From the NCBI GenBank assembly GCA_007134665.1, contig SLKH01000207.1:1-9033 (forward strand): a stretch of DNA of 9,033 nt, in the 5' to 3' direction. The notes below the pieces were generated by a model. The model searched no databases. It was not told the origin of the DNA and saw only the letters and a list, made by a program, of their open reading frames with translations. The stretch is from Balneolaceae bacterium (GTDB lineage Bacteria; Bacteroidota; Rhodothermia; Balneolales; Balneolaceae). How positions within the stretch are numbered: position 1 is the first letter of the stretch; each line of letters opens with the position of its first letter. This document shows, piece by piece, positions 1-6,107 of this stretch. A program made the translations under genes and the position numbers.

Positions 1-651
1 AATGGTGAGATCAGAATTGACCTGGAGATTGCAAGGGAATCCATTCAGAGGCGGTCGGTCCGGTATGATCGGTCCGGAGATGAGCATTATCACTATGCAT
101 CGGCCTTTATCAAATCAATGCGAGGATCGGATGTCGATGCCAGCCTTTATTGGATGAGTGCTATGCTTGAGGGAGGTGAAGATCCCAATTTCATCTTCAG
201 GCGAATGCTGATCTTTGCTTCTGAAGATATTGGGATGGCAGACCCGTATGCACTGACTGTTGTCAATACTGCTCACGAAGCCTTTACGAAAACCGGAATG
301 CCGGAAGGATTCTACTTTCTTGCACATGCCTGTATCTTTCTTGCATTGTCACCCAAAAGCAACAGTACGAAAGCGATCTTTGAGGTACACAGTGAGATCA
401 AACAAAAAGGTACGGGTGAAGTTCCTGCTCACCTCCGAGATAAAACAGCCAATAAACTTGCTTCCCGTTACCTCGATGTCAGGAATGCATCGGATGATTA
501 CAAATATCCGCACGATTATCCGAACCACTGGGTTGATCAGCAATACCTGCCAAAATCAGTGAAGAATAAAAAATGGTTTGAGCCGGGTGATACAGGAAGG
601 GAAACCAGGTTATGGCAGCGATTCAGCCAGATTAAAAATGATGAATCTTGA
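1..651 (+). CDS. rarA: Replication-associated recombination protein A (RarA/MgsA family AAA ATPase), C-terminal part; 5' end outside window
   Basis: The frame is open from base 1 to a TGA at 649-651, giving 216 codons without a start, so this is the C-terminal half of a protein usually about 430-450 residues long. The Walker A/B ATPase core lies outside the window. What remains matches the helical and tetramerisation part of the family: the motifs YDRSGDEHY, SAFIKSMRGSD, DASLYWMSAMLEGGEDP and FASEDIGMADP occur in the usual order, followed by YPHDYPNHWVDQQYLP near the end. RarA (MgsA in E. coli, Mgs1/WRNIP1 in eukaryotes) is a cytosolic clamp-loader-like ATPase that acts on single-stranded DNA and double-strand ends at stalled replication forks. 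An ATG at 118 is internal to the conserved domain and is not the start. No convincing terminator follows; a weak inverted repeat (ggaac/gttcc) lies near 690-703. Confidence 0.93.
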   Translation, partial: NGEIRIDLEIARESIQRRSVRYDRSGDEHYHYASAFIKSMRGSDVDASLYWMSAMLEGGEDPNFIFRRMLIFASEDIGMADPYALTVVNTAHEAFTKTGMPEGFYFLAHACIFLALSPKSNSTKAIFEVHSEIKQKGTGEVPAHLRDKTANKLASRYLDVRNASDDYKYPHDYPNHWVDQQYLPKSVKNKKWFEPGDTGRETRLWQRFSQIKNDES

Positions 652-762
652 TTGTGCTTTTATATTTATCCGCATTTGATTACAGAACGGAACTATTCGG
701 TTCCAATATCAGCTTTGAAATGTGTACATTTTAACAAATCAATTAAATCATTCATTTTAACC

Positions 763-767
763 GGGAG
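763..767 (+). promoter_or_regulatory. Ribosome binding site supporting a GTG start for the universal stress protein
   Basis: GGGAG lies five bases before the GTG at 773. No in-frame ATG lies nearby upstream, and translation from this GTG begins directly with the first beta strand of the Usp fold (KTILHPTDFS). It is the only clear Shine-Dalgarno sequence in the window; the other genes have A/T-rich leaders without one. Confidence 0.6.
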
Positions 768-772
768 TTCTG

Positions 773-1597
773 GTGAAAACAATTTTACATCCAACCGATT
801 TTTCTGACAACTCACTGAATGCACTTAATTATGCCCTGGAGTTTTGTAAAAGAAGTGGCTCGGAATTGATTGTGTTTCATGCATACGGTTCACCTATCGA
901 TCTTGCCAACAGGACGGAAGATGAAAAGAGTGTTCGTGATAAAGCGAATGAATCGATGGAGTGGCTTAACTCTGAGTATATTGAAGGAAGCGGGGTTGAG
1001 TGCGAGACGATGATCGCAGGAGGGAGCCCGGTTCAAAGCATCCTTGAGATTTCAGATGAACATGAAATTGACCTTATTGTGATGGGTACGAAGGGAAAAA
1101 GTGATTTTGACAATATCATTTTCGGCAGTTCAACTGTGGAAGTGATCCTGGATAGTAATTCGCCGGTGATGGCTGTACCGGAAGGTGTCAGTTTTTCGGA
1201 GATCAGAAATATAACGTACGCTGCCGATTACCGGGAAGAAGATTTCCCGATCATTTGGGAACTGATTCAGATTGCTACATACCTGGAAGCTGATCTTCAT
1301 ATTTTGAATTTTGCAAGTCAAAAATCACTTGTTGAAGAGTTGATGTTCCGGGGATTCCGCGATATGATATATGAGAAATTTCAATATAAAGATATCCACG
1401 TCAAGCTGATCTACGGAGAAGATCTGACAGAATCACTGCATGGATATACCGATAATATTGAAGGGGCATTGCTGGCAATGGGTTATTACCGGACCAAGTT
1501 TCTCAATTCATTATCCAGGCGTGAATCAGTAAAAGAAATGGCACTTCACACACATGCACCACTTCTCGTAGTTCCGGAAAGCAGTGATGAGTCATGA
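773..1597 (+). CDS. Universal stress protein, two tandem UspA domains
   Basis: This is a 274-residue cytosolic protein with two Usp domains, about residues 1-137 and 145-268. Domain 1 opens with ILHPTDFSDNS and carries the nucleotide-binding signature G-x2-G-x9-G-S (G105, G108, G118, S119), followed by a typical closing strand (SPVMAVP). Domain 1 therefore probably binds ATP. Domain 2 keeps the fold pattern (ITYAADY at the start, APLLVVPES at the end). At the equivalent place it reads MGYYRTKFLNSLSR, which lacks the glycine signature, so it probably does not bind ATP. Tandem Usp proteins are a known group linked to starvation, oxidative and membrane stress, but the exact role of this one cannot be read from sequence. 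It starts with GTG behind a GGGAG. The 121-base gap from rarA suggests its own promoter, but I could not place one confidently (TACATTTT at 725-732 resembles a -7 element without a matching -33). The gene converges on the amidase, with 20 bases between the two stops. Confidence 0.92.
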   Translation: MKTILHPTDFSDNSLNALNYALEFCKRSGSELIVFHAYGSPIDLANRTEDEKSVRDKANESMEWLNSEYIEGSGVECETMIAGGSPVQSILEISDEHEIDLIVMGTKGKSDFDNIIFGSSTVEVILDSNSPVMAVPEGVSFSEIRNITYAADYREEDFPIIWELIQIATYLEADLHILNFASQKSLVEELMFRGFRDMIYEKFQYKDIHVKLIYGEDLTESLHGYTDNIEGALLAMGYYRTKFLNSLSRRESVKEMALHTHAPLLVVPESSDES

Positions 1598-1617
1598 TCC
1601 AAATGTATCCGTATGTT

Positions 1618-2427
1618 CTATAAAACCCTGTGATGAATTGAGGGGAGTTTGTTTCTGACTTCCCGGAGTTTAGCTAAATCGATTTCTGCGATGGCTATGC
1701 CCGGTTCCGTTCCTGAATTTACCAATACTGTTCCCCAGGGGTCAATAATCATTGAATGTCCGTACGTTTCCCTTTTCAATCCATGTAAACCGGTTTGAGC
1801 AGGTGCAATAACAAAACAACTGTTTTCAATTGCCCTGCTTCTTAACAATATTTCCCAATGTGCTTTACCGGTTGGCTTCGTGAATGCAGCCGGGACACAA
1901 ATTATTTCTGCACCCTTTTCCAGTAGTTTGCGATAAAGTTCAGGGAAACGGATATCGTAACAAATTGAAAGGCCGATGGGGGGCAGAAAGTCAGTATTAG
2001 AAACGATCGGGCCGTTAATCCCTCGTTCTACATATCTGGATTCTTTGTAGCTCTCGGCCTTATTCAATGAAACGTCGAACAGATGAATTTTGTCATAGCT
2101 AACCTCAATTTCACCCTTCGGATTGAACAGGCTTGCGCGGTTATACATCTTCCCGCTTTTGGCTTTAACAGGGTAACCACCTGCAAGAAGGCTGACTCCC
2201 AATTCCCTTGACCATTGACTGAGTTCAGTTGTTACCCTTTTGCAGATCGTTTCAGCCAGATGAAGCCTTGATTTTTCATCACCGAGAAATGCGAAGTTTT
2301 CCGGAAGTGTGATAAATCCCGCACCTTGTTCAGCTGCTTTGCTGATTGATCGGTATGCATTTTGAAGGTTTAAATCCAGGTCGGGCTGGCTATTCATCTG
2401 TATAATGGCTGCACGTAATAAATTCAT
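1618..2427 (-). CDS. Carbon-nitrogen hydrolase (nitrilase superfamily), Nit1-like amidase, possibly deaminated glutathione amidase
   Basis: This 269-residue cytosolic enzyme has the complete Glu-Lys-Cys triad of the nitrilase superfamily: E43 in LPENFAF, K113 in YDKIHLFDV and C156 in SICYDIRFPELYR. The length is normal for a single-domain amidase of the Nit branch. Several stretches resemble the Nit1 group more than generic omega-amidases: AHWEILLRSRAIE (189-201), then PAQTGLHGLKRETYGHSM and IDPWGTVL, ending near PSIHHRVL. Nit1 proteins hydrolyse deaminated glutathione, a transaminase side product, as metabolite repair. The substrate here is inferred from resemblance only; other short-chain amidase activities are possible. 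The ATG (2425-2427) precedes the first beta strand (RAAIIQM) and is the sensible start, although no Shine-Dalgarno is visible. A terminator-like hairpin sits about 60 bases upstream on the same strand, so expression may involve a leader. The 3' end abuts the convergent stress protein gene. Confidence 0.9.
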   Translation of the reverse strand: MNLLRAAIIQMNSQPDLDLNLQNAYRSISKAAEQGAGFITLPENFAFLGDEKSRLHLAETICKRVTTELSQWSRELGVSLLAGGYPVKAKSGKMYNRASLFNPKGEIEVSYDKIHLFDVSLNKAESYKESRYVERGINGPIVSNTDFLPPIGLSICYDIRFPELYRKLLEKGAEIICVPAAFTKPTGKAHWEILLRSRAIENSCFVIAPAQTGLHGLKRETYGHSMIIDPWGTVLVNSGTEPGIAIAEIDLAKLREVRNKLPSIHHRVL

Positions 2428-2484
2428 TGGAGAAGAATAGTGTTTGTTCCGGGTTTCTTCCTTCGTGCTTTAATATAATAAAAT

Positions 2485-2517
2485 ACCCGCTGGAGAGATA
2501 TTCAATCCCCAGCGGGT
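2485..2517 (-). terminator. GC-rich hairpin with T-rich tail on the minus strand (terminator or attenuator candidate)
   Basis: The arms acccgctgg (2485-2493) and ccagcgggt (2509-2517) are perfect 9-base complements around a 15-base loop. On the minus strand the stem is followed by ATTTTATTATATT, a broken T-tract suited to intrinsic termination. On the plus strand no T-tract follows. It lies upstream of a minus-strand gene rather than behind one, so it would end a short upstream transcript or attenuate the amidase. Confidence 0.5.
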
Positions 2518-2525
2518 CTAACTAT

Positions 2526-2605
2526 GTGATAGACAAAAGTATGAACTTTGTCTATTACAAGCCGCGATTTTTGGATCGGATTAAGTAGTTGGTGATAGAT
2601 AAGAG
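2526..2605. repeat. Degenerate 14-base direct repeat, two copies
   Basis: The sequence gtgatagacaaaag (2526-2539) recurs as gtgatagataagag (2592-2605), matching at 12 of 14 positions with starts 66 bases apart. The first copy is also the left arm of the 2527-2557 hairpin. Confidence 0.4.
2527..2557. repeat. Inverted repeat (hairpin), 9 bp perfect stem
   Basis: The sequence atagacaaa (2529-2537) is the exact reverse complement of tttgtctat (2547-2555), with a 9-base loop. Two more outer pairs (one G-T wobble on the plus strand) extend it to 2527/2557. No T-tract follows directly on either strand, so it is more likely a structural element of an RNA or a protein-binding palindrome than a terminator. 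Confidence 0.5.
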
Positions 2606-2657
2606 CTGTTTGATCAGGTATGTTGTTTTTTTTCCGAAAATTCAGATTATTGCATGA

Positions 2658-2688
2658 AAAAAATAGCTATTTATTAATTTCAGGCAAA
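2658..2688 (-). promoter_or_regulatory. Candidate Bacteroidota-type promoter, minus strand
   Basis: Read on the minus strand, TTTG (2688-2685) is followed after exactly 19 bases by TATTTTTT (2665-2658). This fits the Bacteroidota housekeeping sigma pattern TTTG-N19-TAnnTTTG at all positions except the last G of the -7 element. Transcription would start around 2652 and run through both hairpins toward the amidase gene. The surroundings are AT-rich, so a chance match is possible. Confidence 0.35.
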
Positions 2689-2896
2689 ATAAATAATGTA
2701 AAAAATCGATATTCAGTTAATTATTTAATAGATGCTGGAAAAGCGCTTGCATTCTTATTCACCTTCAAAACAGGTTAGGTGATTCGGAACGGGTGGAAGT
2801 GAATGAGTTCCGGTTTTGTGCGTGAAATGATACTGTGTGGAATTTGGTTTAGAAGCATGTAAATGAAAACATAACTGACAGATCTGAATCATAAAA

Positions 2897-3460
2897 ATGA
2901 TAAATATAAATATTCTGTCCGGTACAGACCGGCCGAACTCAAATGCTCTGAAAGTATCCACTTATGTAGCTGAATTATTCAGAGAAAAAGATGTTATCAC
3001 GGAAGTACATTCACTTGAGGATTTTCCGTTGAAAGATGTAGCGGGGGGGCGTTATGGTGATGATATACCTTCGGTGAAAAAATTCAATGAAGGTGTTTTG
3101 AGTGGAGATGGTTTGGTAATTGTTACACCTGAATACAATGGTGGCTTCCCCGGAATCCTGAAAATGTTTATTGATTATCTGCCATTTCCGAAAGCTTTTG
3201 AAAAATACCCACTCTGTTTTATCGGGGAAGCAGACGGTTATTTTGGAGCCTTAAGGCCAGTAGAGCAATTACAGGCTATTGCTACATACCGTAAAGCTCA
3301 TATCTATCCTGAACGGCTGTTTATACCCAGGGTAAATAAGGAGTTTGACCAGGAAGAAGGACTACGTGATGATTTTAAAAGTGAGCTTCTTCAGTCGCAG
3401 GTAGAAGGTTTTATCAGGTTTACAGATCAGATCAAAGAGATGGAGTTGATTAATAATTAA
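2897..3460 (+). CDS. NAD(P)H-dependent FMN reductase / quinone reductase-like flavoprotein
   Basis: This 187-residue flavodoxin-fold protein belongs to the NADPH-dependent FMN reductase family (relatives include ChrR/YieF and azoreductase-like enzymes). The N-terminal strand is followed by a phosphate-binding loop SGTDRPNSN (8-16). The flavin-binding signature TPEYNGGFPGILK (77-89) is very clear, followed by FIDYL. A second glycine-rich turn (GEADGYFGALRP, 110-121) lies where the family contacts the isoalloxazine ring. Such enzymes transfer hydride from NAD(P)H through FMN to quinones, free flavin or other oxidants in the cytosol. The substrate cannot be told from sequence. Length is typical. 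The ATG at 2897 leaves only two residues before the first strand and is the natural start; its leader is A-rich without a Shine-Dalgarno. The gene stands alone: divergent from the amidase, convergent with the two-component operon, and closed by a hairpin at 3467-3491. Confidence 0.9.
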   Translation: MININILSGTDRPNSNALKVSTYVAELFREKDVITEVHSLEDFPLKDVAGGRYGDDIPSVKKFNEGVLSGDGLVIVTPEYNGGFPGILKMFIDYLPFPKAFEKYPLCFIGEADGYFGALRPVEQLQAIATYRKAHIYPERLFIPRVNKEFDQEEGLRDDFKSELLQSQVEGFIRFTDQIKEMELINN

Positions 3461-3466
3461 ACCCTG

Positions 3467-3493
3467 AATTGTCATTGGAACAATGACAATTTT
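3467..3493. terminator. Intrinsic terminator, probably serving both convergent genes
   Basis: The arms aattgtcattg (3467-3477) and caatgacaatt (3481-3491) form a perfect 11-base-pair stem with a 3-base loop, starting six bases after the reductase stop. On the plus strand the right arm runs into TTTT (3490-3493). On the minus strand the stem is followed by CAGGGTTTAATTATT, so it may also stop transcripts of the response regulator. The stem is AT-rich and the T-tract short, so efficiency is uncertain. Confidence 0.6.
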
Positions 3494-3553
3494 GGGAGAA
3501 ATTAAAACCGGCAGGTGGACTGCTCCGTATTCCCGGAGCTGATTTTAACAGGA

Positions 3554-4261
3554 TCAATCGGATTTTAACATATATCCTACCCCATGAAGAGTTACAAGAT
3601 ACTTTGGGTCATCGGGAGAGATTTCTATTTTGGCACGCAGCTTGGAAATATGCACGTCCACTGTTCGGGTATTAGTACTGTGTTCGTATCTCCAGACTTT
3701 CTCTAATAGCTCATCTCTTGAAATGGGTTCATTGGTACGAGTTACCAAAAAACGGATTAACTCTACTTCACGGGTGGTCAGTTGAATTGGATCTTTATCA
3801 GGTTTCTTGACGTATGATTCTTTAAGGTTGATATCTACAGGGCCAAGTGTAAGTTTATCGATTGGGCCTGCCTTGGTGTAGGTGTCGGCTCTGCGAAGAC
3901 GTGCGTTGATTCGAGCCAGTAGCTCTTTGACACCGAATGGTTTTGTCATATAGTCATCAGCACCAAGATTCAATCCTGTTACTTTATCGATCTCCTGGTC
4001 TCTTGCAGTCAGCATGATGATGGGAAAAGTATACTTCAGTCCCCGGATTTCATTGCAAATATCATAACCGCTTTTTCCGGGAAGCATAAGATCAAGTAGC
4101 ATAAGGTCAGGCTCTACCTCTTTTACTTTGTCGACTGCTGTGGTTCCCTCTTTAACTACGTGTACTTCATATCCTTCATTTTCAAGAGTATCCTGCAGGG
4201 TAAATATCAGGCTCGGTTCATCTTCAACAATGATAATTTTCTTCTGATGGTTATTTGACAT
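3554..4261 (-). CDS. OmpR/PhoB-family response regulator (receiver + winged-helix DNA-binding domain)
   Basis: This 235-residue cytosolic transcription regulator begins with a receiver domain (about 8-122). The receiver has the acidic pocket E13/D14, phospho-acceptor D57 (LLDLMLPG), switch threonine T85 (MLTAR) and conserved K107 (TKPF), so all catalytic residues are present. The C-terminal winged helix (about 135-233) is typical of OmpR/PhoB: LTTREVELIRFL, the recognition region RTVDVHISKLRAKIE and the closing hairpin HGVGYML. Phosphorylation by the partner kinase should drive dimerisation on tandem DNA sites. The ATG (4259-4261) lies inside the kinase gene, 11 bases before its last base, so translation is probably coupled to the kinase. 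The regulator is downstream of its kinase here, the reverse of the common order. Its targets are not shown by the sequence. Confidence 0.95.
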   Translation of the reverse strand: MSNNHQKKIIIVEDEPSLIFTLQDTLENEGYEVHVVKEGTTAVDKVKEVEPDLMLLDLMLPGKSGYDICNEIRGLKYTFPIIMLTARDQEIDKVTGLNLGADDYMTKPFGVKELLARINARLRRADTYTKAGPIDKLTLGPVDINLKESYVKKPDKDPIQLTTREVELIRFLVTRTNEPISRDELLEKVWRYEHSTNTRTVDVHISKLRAKIEISPDDPKYLVTLHGVGYMLKSD

Positions 4262-5948
4262 AGTCTGATGTTTGCAATTCTTTGTTCACATATTCGTAGT
4301 GTCTTTCCATTTCCTTCTCGGTTTCTGCTTCCAGTTGATAAACCGGGAATTCAACAATGAAAGTCGTTCCTTTACCGGGACTACTTTTCAAATCGATACT
4401 GCCCTGATTTAGTTCCACAAGCTTTTTTACGATAGACAATCCAAGCCCGTGGCCCTTGGTCTTGGCAGTCATACTGTCTTCTAAGCGATAGAATTTTTCA
4501 AAGATTTGCTGGTGTGATTTTTTGGGAATACCGATGCCGCTGTCTGTAACTGTTAAACTGACACCCGTTTTCGTTTTCTGAACACTTAATTTAATCTCTT
4601 TATCATCAAAACTGTATTTAATGGCATTGTCTACCAGGTTACTGATGATGGTTTCGAAATGATCCGGGTCCACCAATACATCCGGGAGGCCCGGTTCTGC
4701 TTCGAGTTCAAAACGAAATCCACGCGACTGTACATAAGCCTCATGGCTGTCATAATATTCCTGTACAAGATCCTGTAGTTTGTGAGGTGTAAGCTGTATA
4801 GTATTATGGCCGGCATCTACCCTGGCGATATCAAGCAGCTTTTCAATCATTTTCCGAAGCCGGATAGTTTCCGTATAAATATGATTACCATACGATTTGA
4901 TTCTATCCTTATCAGTTACCCTTCCATCGGATAAGTTTTCACCGGCAGCCTGCATCGCCGCCAAAGGTGTTTTTAACTCATGTGTAACATTTGCAAGGAA
5001 ACCGGCTTGCCGCTGAGCAAGTTCTCGTTCTCGTTTGGATGTGAGGAACATGAAGAGCAGGGCACCAAAAAGTGCTAATACTGCCGATACGAGTACTACT
5101 AAGTTTCTGAAGAGTGATGCATTCGTTGCAGCGATCGTAGGTGAATCGATAATTTTAGCGTGAAGTGACCAGTTTTCGAGCAAATCGGGAAATCGTTGCC
5201 TGATATCGATAAAATCTCTGTTATGTTCAATATTCGGGTCGGAACTTGCGAGAATCTCTTCCTGCATAAAATCCCGCAGCCATACAACGATACCGGTTTC
5301 ATCACTTGGCCCGAATTTTTCAATCAGATTTTTGGCCAGGTAGTCATTGACAAGGTAATCCTGGTTAATGGTAAAGATCAGGTGTCCAACGATTTCTCTT
5401 TCTGCCAGGTTAATCATCGAAAGTGTCATGCTTCTGTGAGTATCGAATGAGGCTTTATTATTCCAACGGTACTCATCAATCAGAACCTTCATCCTCGACC
5501 TGGCAAGCCCAAGGCCATCACACACCTGGGTGGAAATATTCTCCTCAATTTCAAATTGTCTGTTCTGTGTATTAAACTTGTACATGGGATAAGAGTCATT
5601 CAGGCAATGATCTTCACCATGAGGGGAATAGTATATGTCATAAAAGATAGAATCGAGGCTGGCGTCAATCATGATATCTTTAAATGCATCGGGGAAATCG
5701 TTATAGTCATCATAATACTGTTGAAGATGTTCGATGTCGAGTTTCCGGATGCTTCGGAATGGTTGAAAAAACCTGAACCTGACCTGTGTGGTAAATTCTT
5801 CTATCTGATTTTTCTTGTCTTCCTGTGCTACTTCAATGGTACTTTTTCTTAATTCATGCATCGAGTAGATGTTCATAGCTGTTAAAGCAACAACGGCAAT
5901 TAAGCCGATTCCGAAAAAGATCAGTCGAAGTGATTTTGTATTGAACAT
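4251..5948 (-). CDS. Membrane sensor histidine kinase, HAMP-less, with large extracytoplasmic domain
   Basis: This 565-residue inner-membrane kinase is the partner of the overlapping response regulator. TM1 is about residues 8-29 and TM2 about 282-302. Between them lies an extracytoplasmic sensor region of roughly 250 residues that I do not recognise; it holds only two cysteines (C115, C143). TM2 runs almost directly into the DHp domain without a HAMP-length linker. The H-box FLANVTHELKTPL has the phospho-acceptor H323. The ATPase domain has the N-box around NLVDNAIKYS (437-446), G1 DSGIGIP (469-475), an F-box-like FEKFYRLED and G2 GHGLGLSIVKKL (499-510), so it looks fully active. An acidic, probably helical tail of about 27 residues follows the last ATPase strand. 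The start (ATG 5946-5948) precedes TM1 and fits; no Shine-Dalgarno is seen. The 159 bases upstream hold a long inverted repeat. Confidence 0.94.
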   Translation of the reverse strand: MFNTKSLRLIFFGIGLIAVVALTAMNIYSMHELRKSTIEVAQEDKKNQIEEFTTQVRFRFFQPFRSIRKLDIEHLQQYYDDYNDFPDAFKDIMIDASLDSIFYDIYYSPHGEDHCLNDSYPMYKFNTQNRQFEIEENISTQVCDGLGLARSRMKVLIDEYRWNNKASFDTHRSMTLSMINLAEREIVGHLIFTINQDYLVNDYLAKNLIEKFGPSDETGIVVWLRDFMQEEILASSDPNIEHNRDFIDIRQRFPDLLENWSLHAKIIDSPTIAATNASLFRNLVVLVSAVLALFGALLFMFLTSKRERELAQRQAGFLANVTHELKTPLAAMQAAGENLSDGRVTDKDRIKSYGNHIYTETIRLRKMIEKLLDIARVDAGHNTIQLTPHKLQDLVQEYYDSHEAYVQSRGFRFELEAEPGLPDVLVDPDHFETIISNLVDNAIKYSFDDKEIKLSVQKTKTGVSLTVTDSGIGIPKKSHQQIFEKFYRLEDSMTAKTKGHGLGLSIVKKLVELNQGSIDLKSSPGKGTTFIVEFPVYQLEAETEKEMERHYEYVNKELQTSDYVK

Positions 5949-6006
5949 GAGGTGATGATCGCTTTAGTAATAAACACCATTATCGTAAAAAGTTACCTAA
6001 TTATTA

Positions 6007-6056
6007 ACAATTTAGACGAAATCTCAAACTTTTTTACATTCGTCTTTCAATTGTTG
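6007..6056. repeat. Long imperfect inverted repeat upstream of the two-component operon
   Basis: The left arm aacaatt-t-agacgaa (6007-6021) is complementary to the right arm ttcgtct-ttc-aattgtt (6040-6056). That gives two 7-base-pair blocks split by a 1-by-3 internal loop, around an 18-base centre. It lies 59-108 bases before the kinase ATG and just behind the M1 peptidase gene. No T-tract follows on the minus strand, so a peptidase terminator is not obvious. An operator for the downstream operon is an alternative. Confidence 0.45.
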
Positions 6057-6107
6057 TCAATAATGTGATATAGGGCGGGGTTTTGTAAAAACGATCTGGC
6101 AGCTCTC

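Larger units (their letters stand above)
2485..2652 (-). ncRNA. Hypothetical small RNA or long structured leader upstream of the amidase gene
   Basis: A minus-strand transcript from the candidate promoter (start near 2652) would end at the T-rich-tailed hairpin at 2517-2485, giving an RNA of about 170 bases. It contains a second perfect 9-base-pair stem (2529-2537 with 2547-2555). With read-through it would be a leader of about 225 bases for the amidase. I recognise no known family: the diagnostic sequences of tmRNA, RNase P RNA or SRP RNA are not seen. The length is close to that of 6S RNA, but I could not draw the 6S shape. Boundaries are inferred. Confidence 0.25.
2428..2896. other. 469-base non-coding gap between divergent amidase and flavin reductase genes, with promoter- and hairpin-like structure
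   Basis: No convincing gene lies here. A short minus-strand frame covering 2755-2961 has no family resemblance and runs into the reductase. The left half (2460-2690) carries a GC-rich hairpin, a second hairpin, a degenerate direct repeat and a minus-strand promoter candidate, each listed separately. The right half (2690-2890) is AT-rich. It contains the palindrome aagcgctt at 2741-2748 and a weak plus-strand promoter candidate for the reductase (TTTG at 2815-2818, 20-base spacer, GGAATTTG at 2839-2846), which keeps TTTG but lacks the TA of the -7 element. Confidence 0.6.

Noticed and set aside
2741..2748. Palindrome aagcgctt, the core of LacI/CcpA-type operators.
   Set aside because: Symmetry stops after 8 bases, no LacI-type regulator or sugar gene is nearby, and the match is short enough to be chance.
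2755..2961. Minus-strand open frame of 68 codons overlapping the start of the flavin reductase.
   Set aside because: It overlaps the conserved N-terminus of the reductase in antisense, has no recognisable motif and no ribosome binding site.
3522..3539. Small hairpin gctccg-tattcc-cggagc between the convergent reductase and response regulator genes, followed by TGATTTT on the plus strand.
   Set aside because: The stem is only 6 bp, the T-tract is broken, and a better terminator lies just upstream at 3467-3493. It could be a back-up terminator but I cannot support it.
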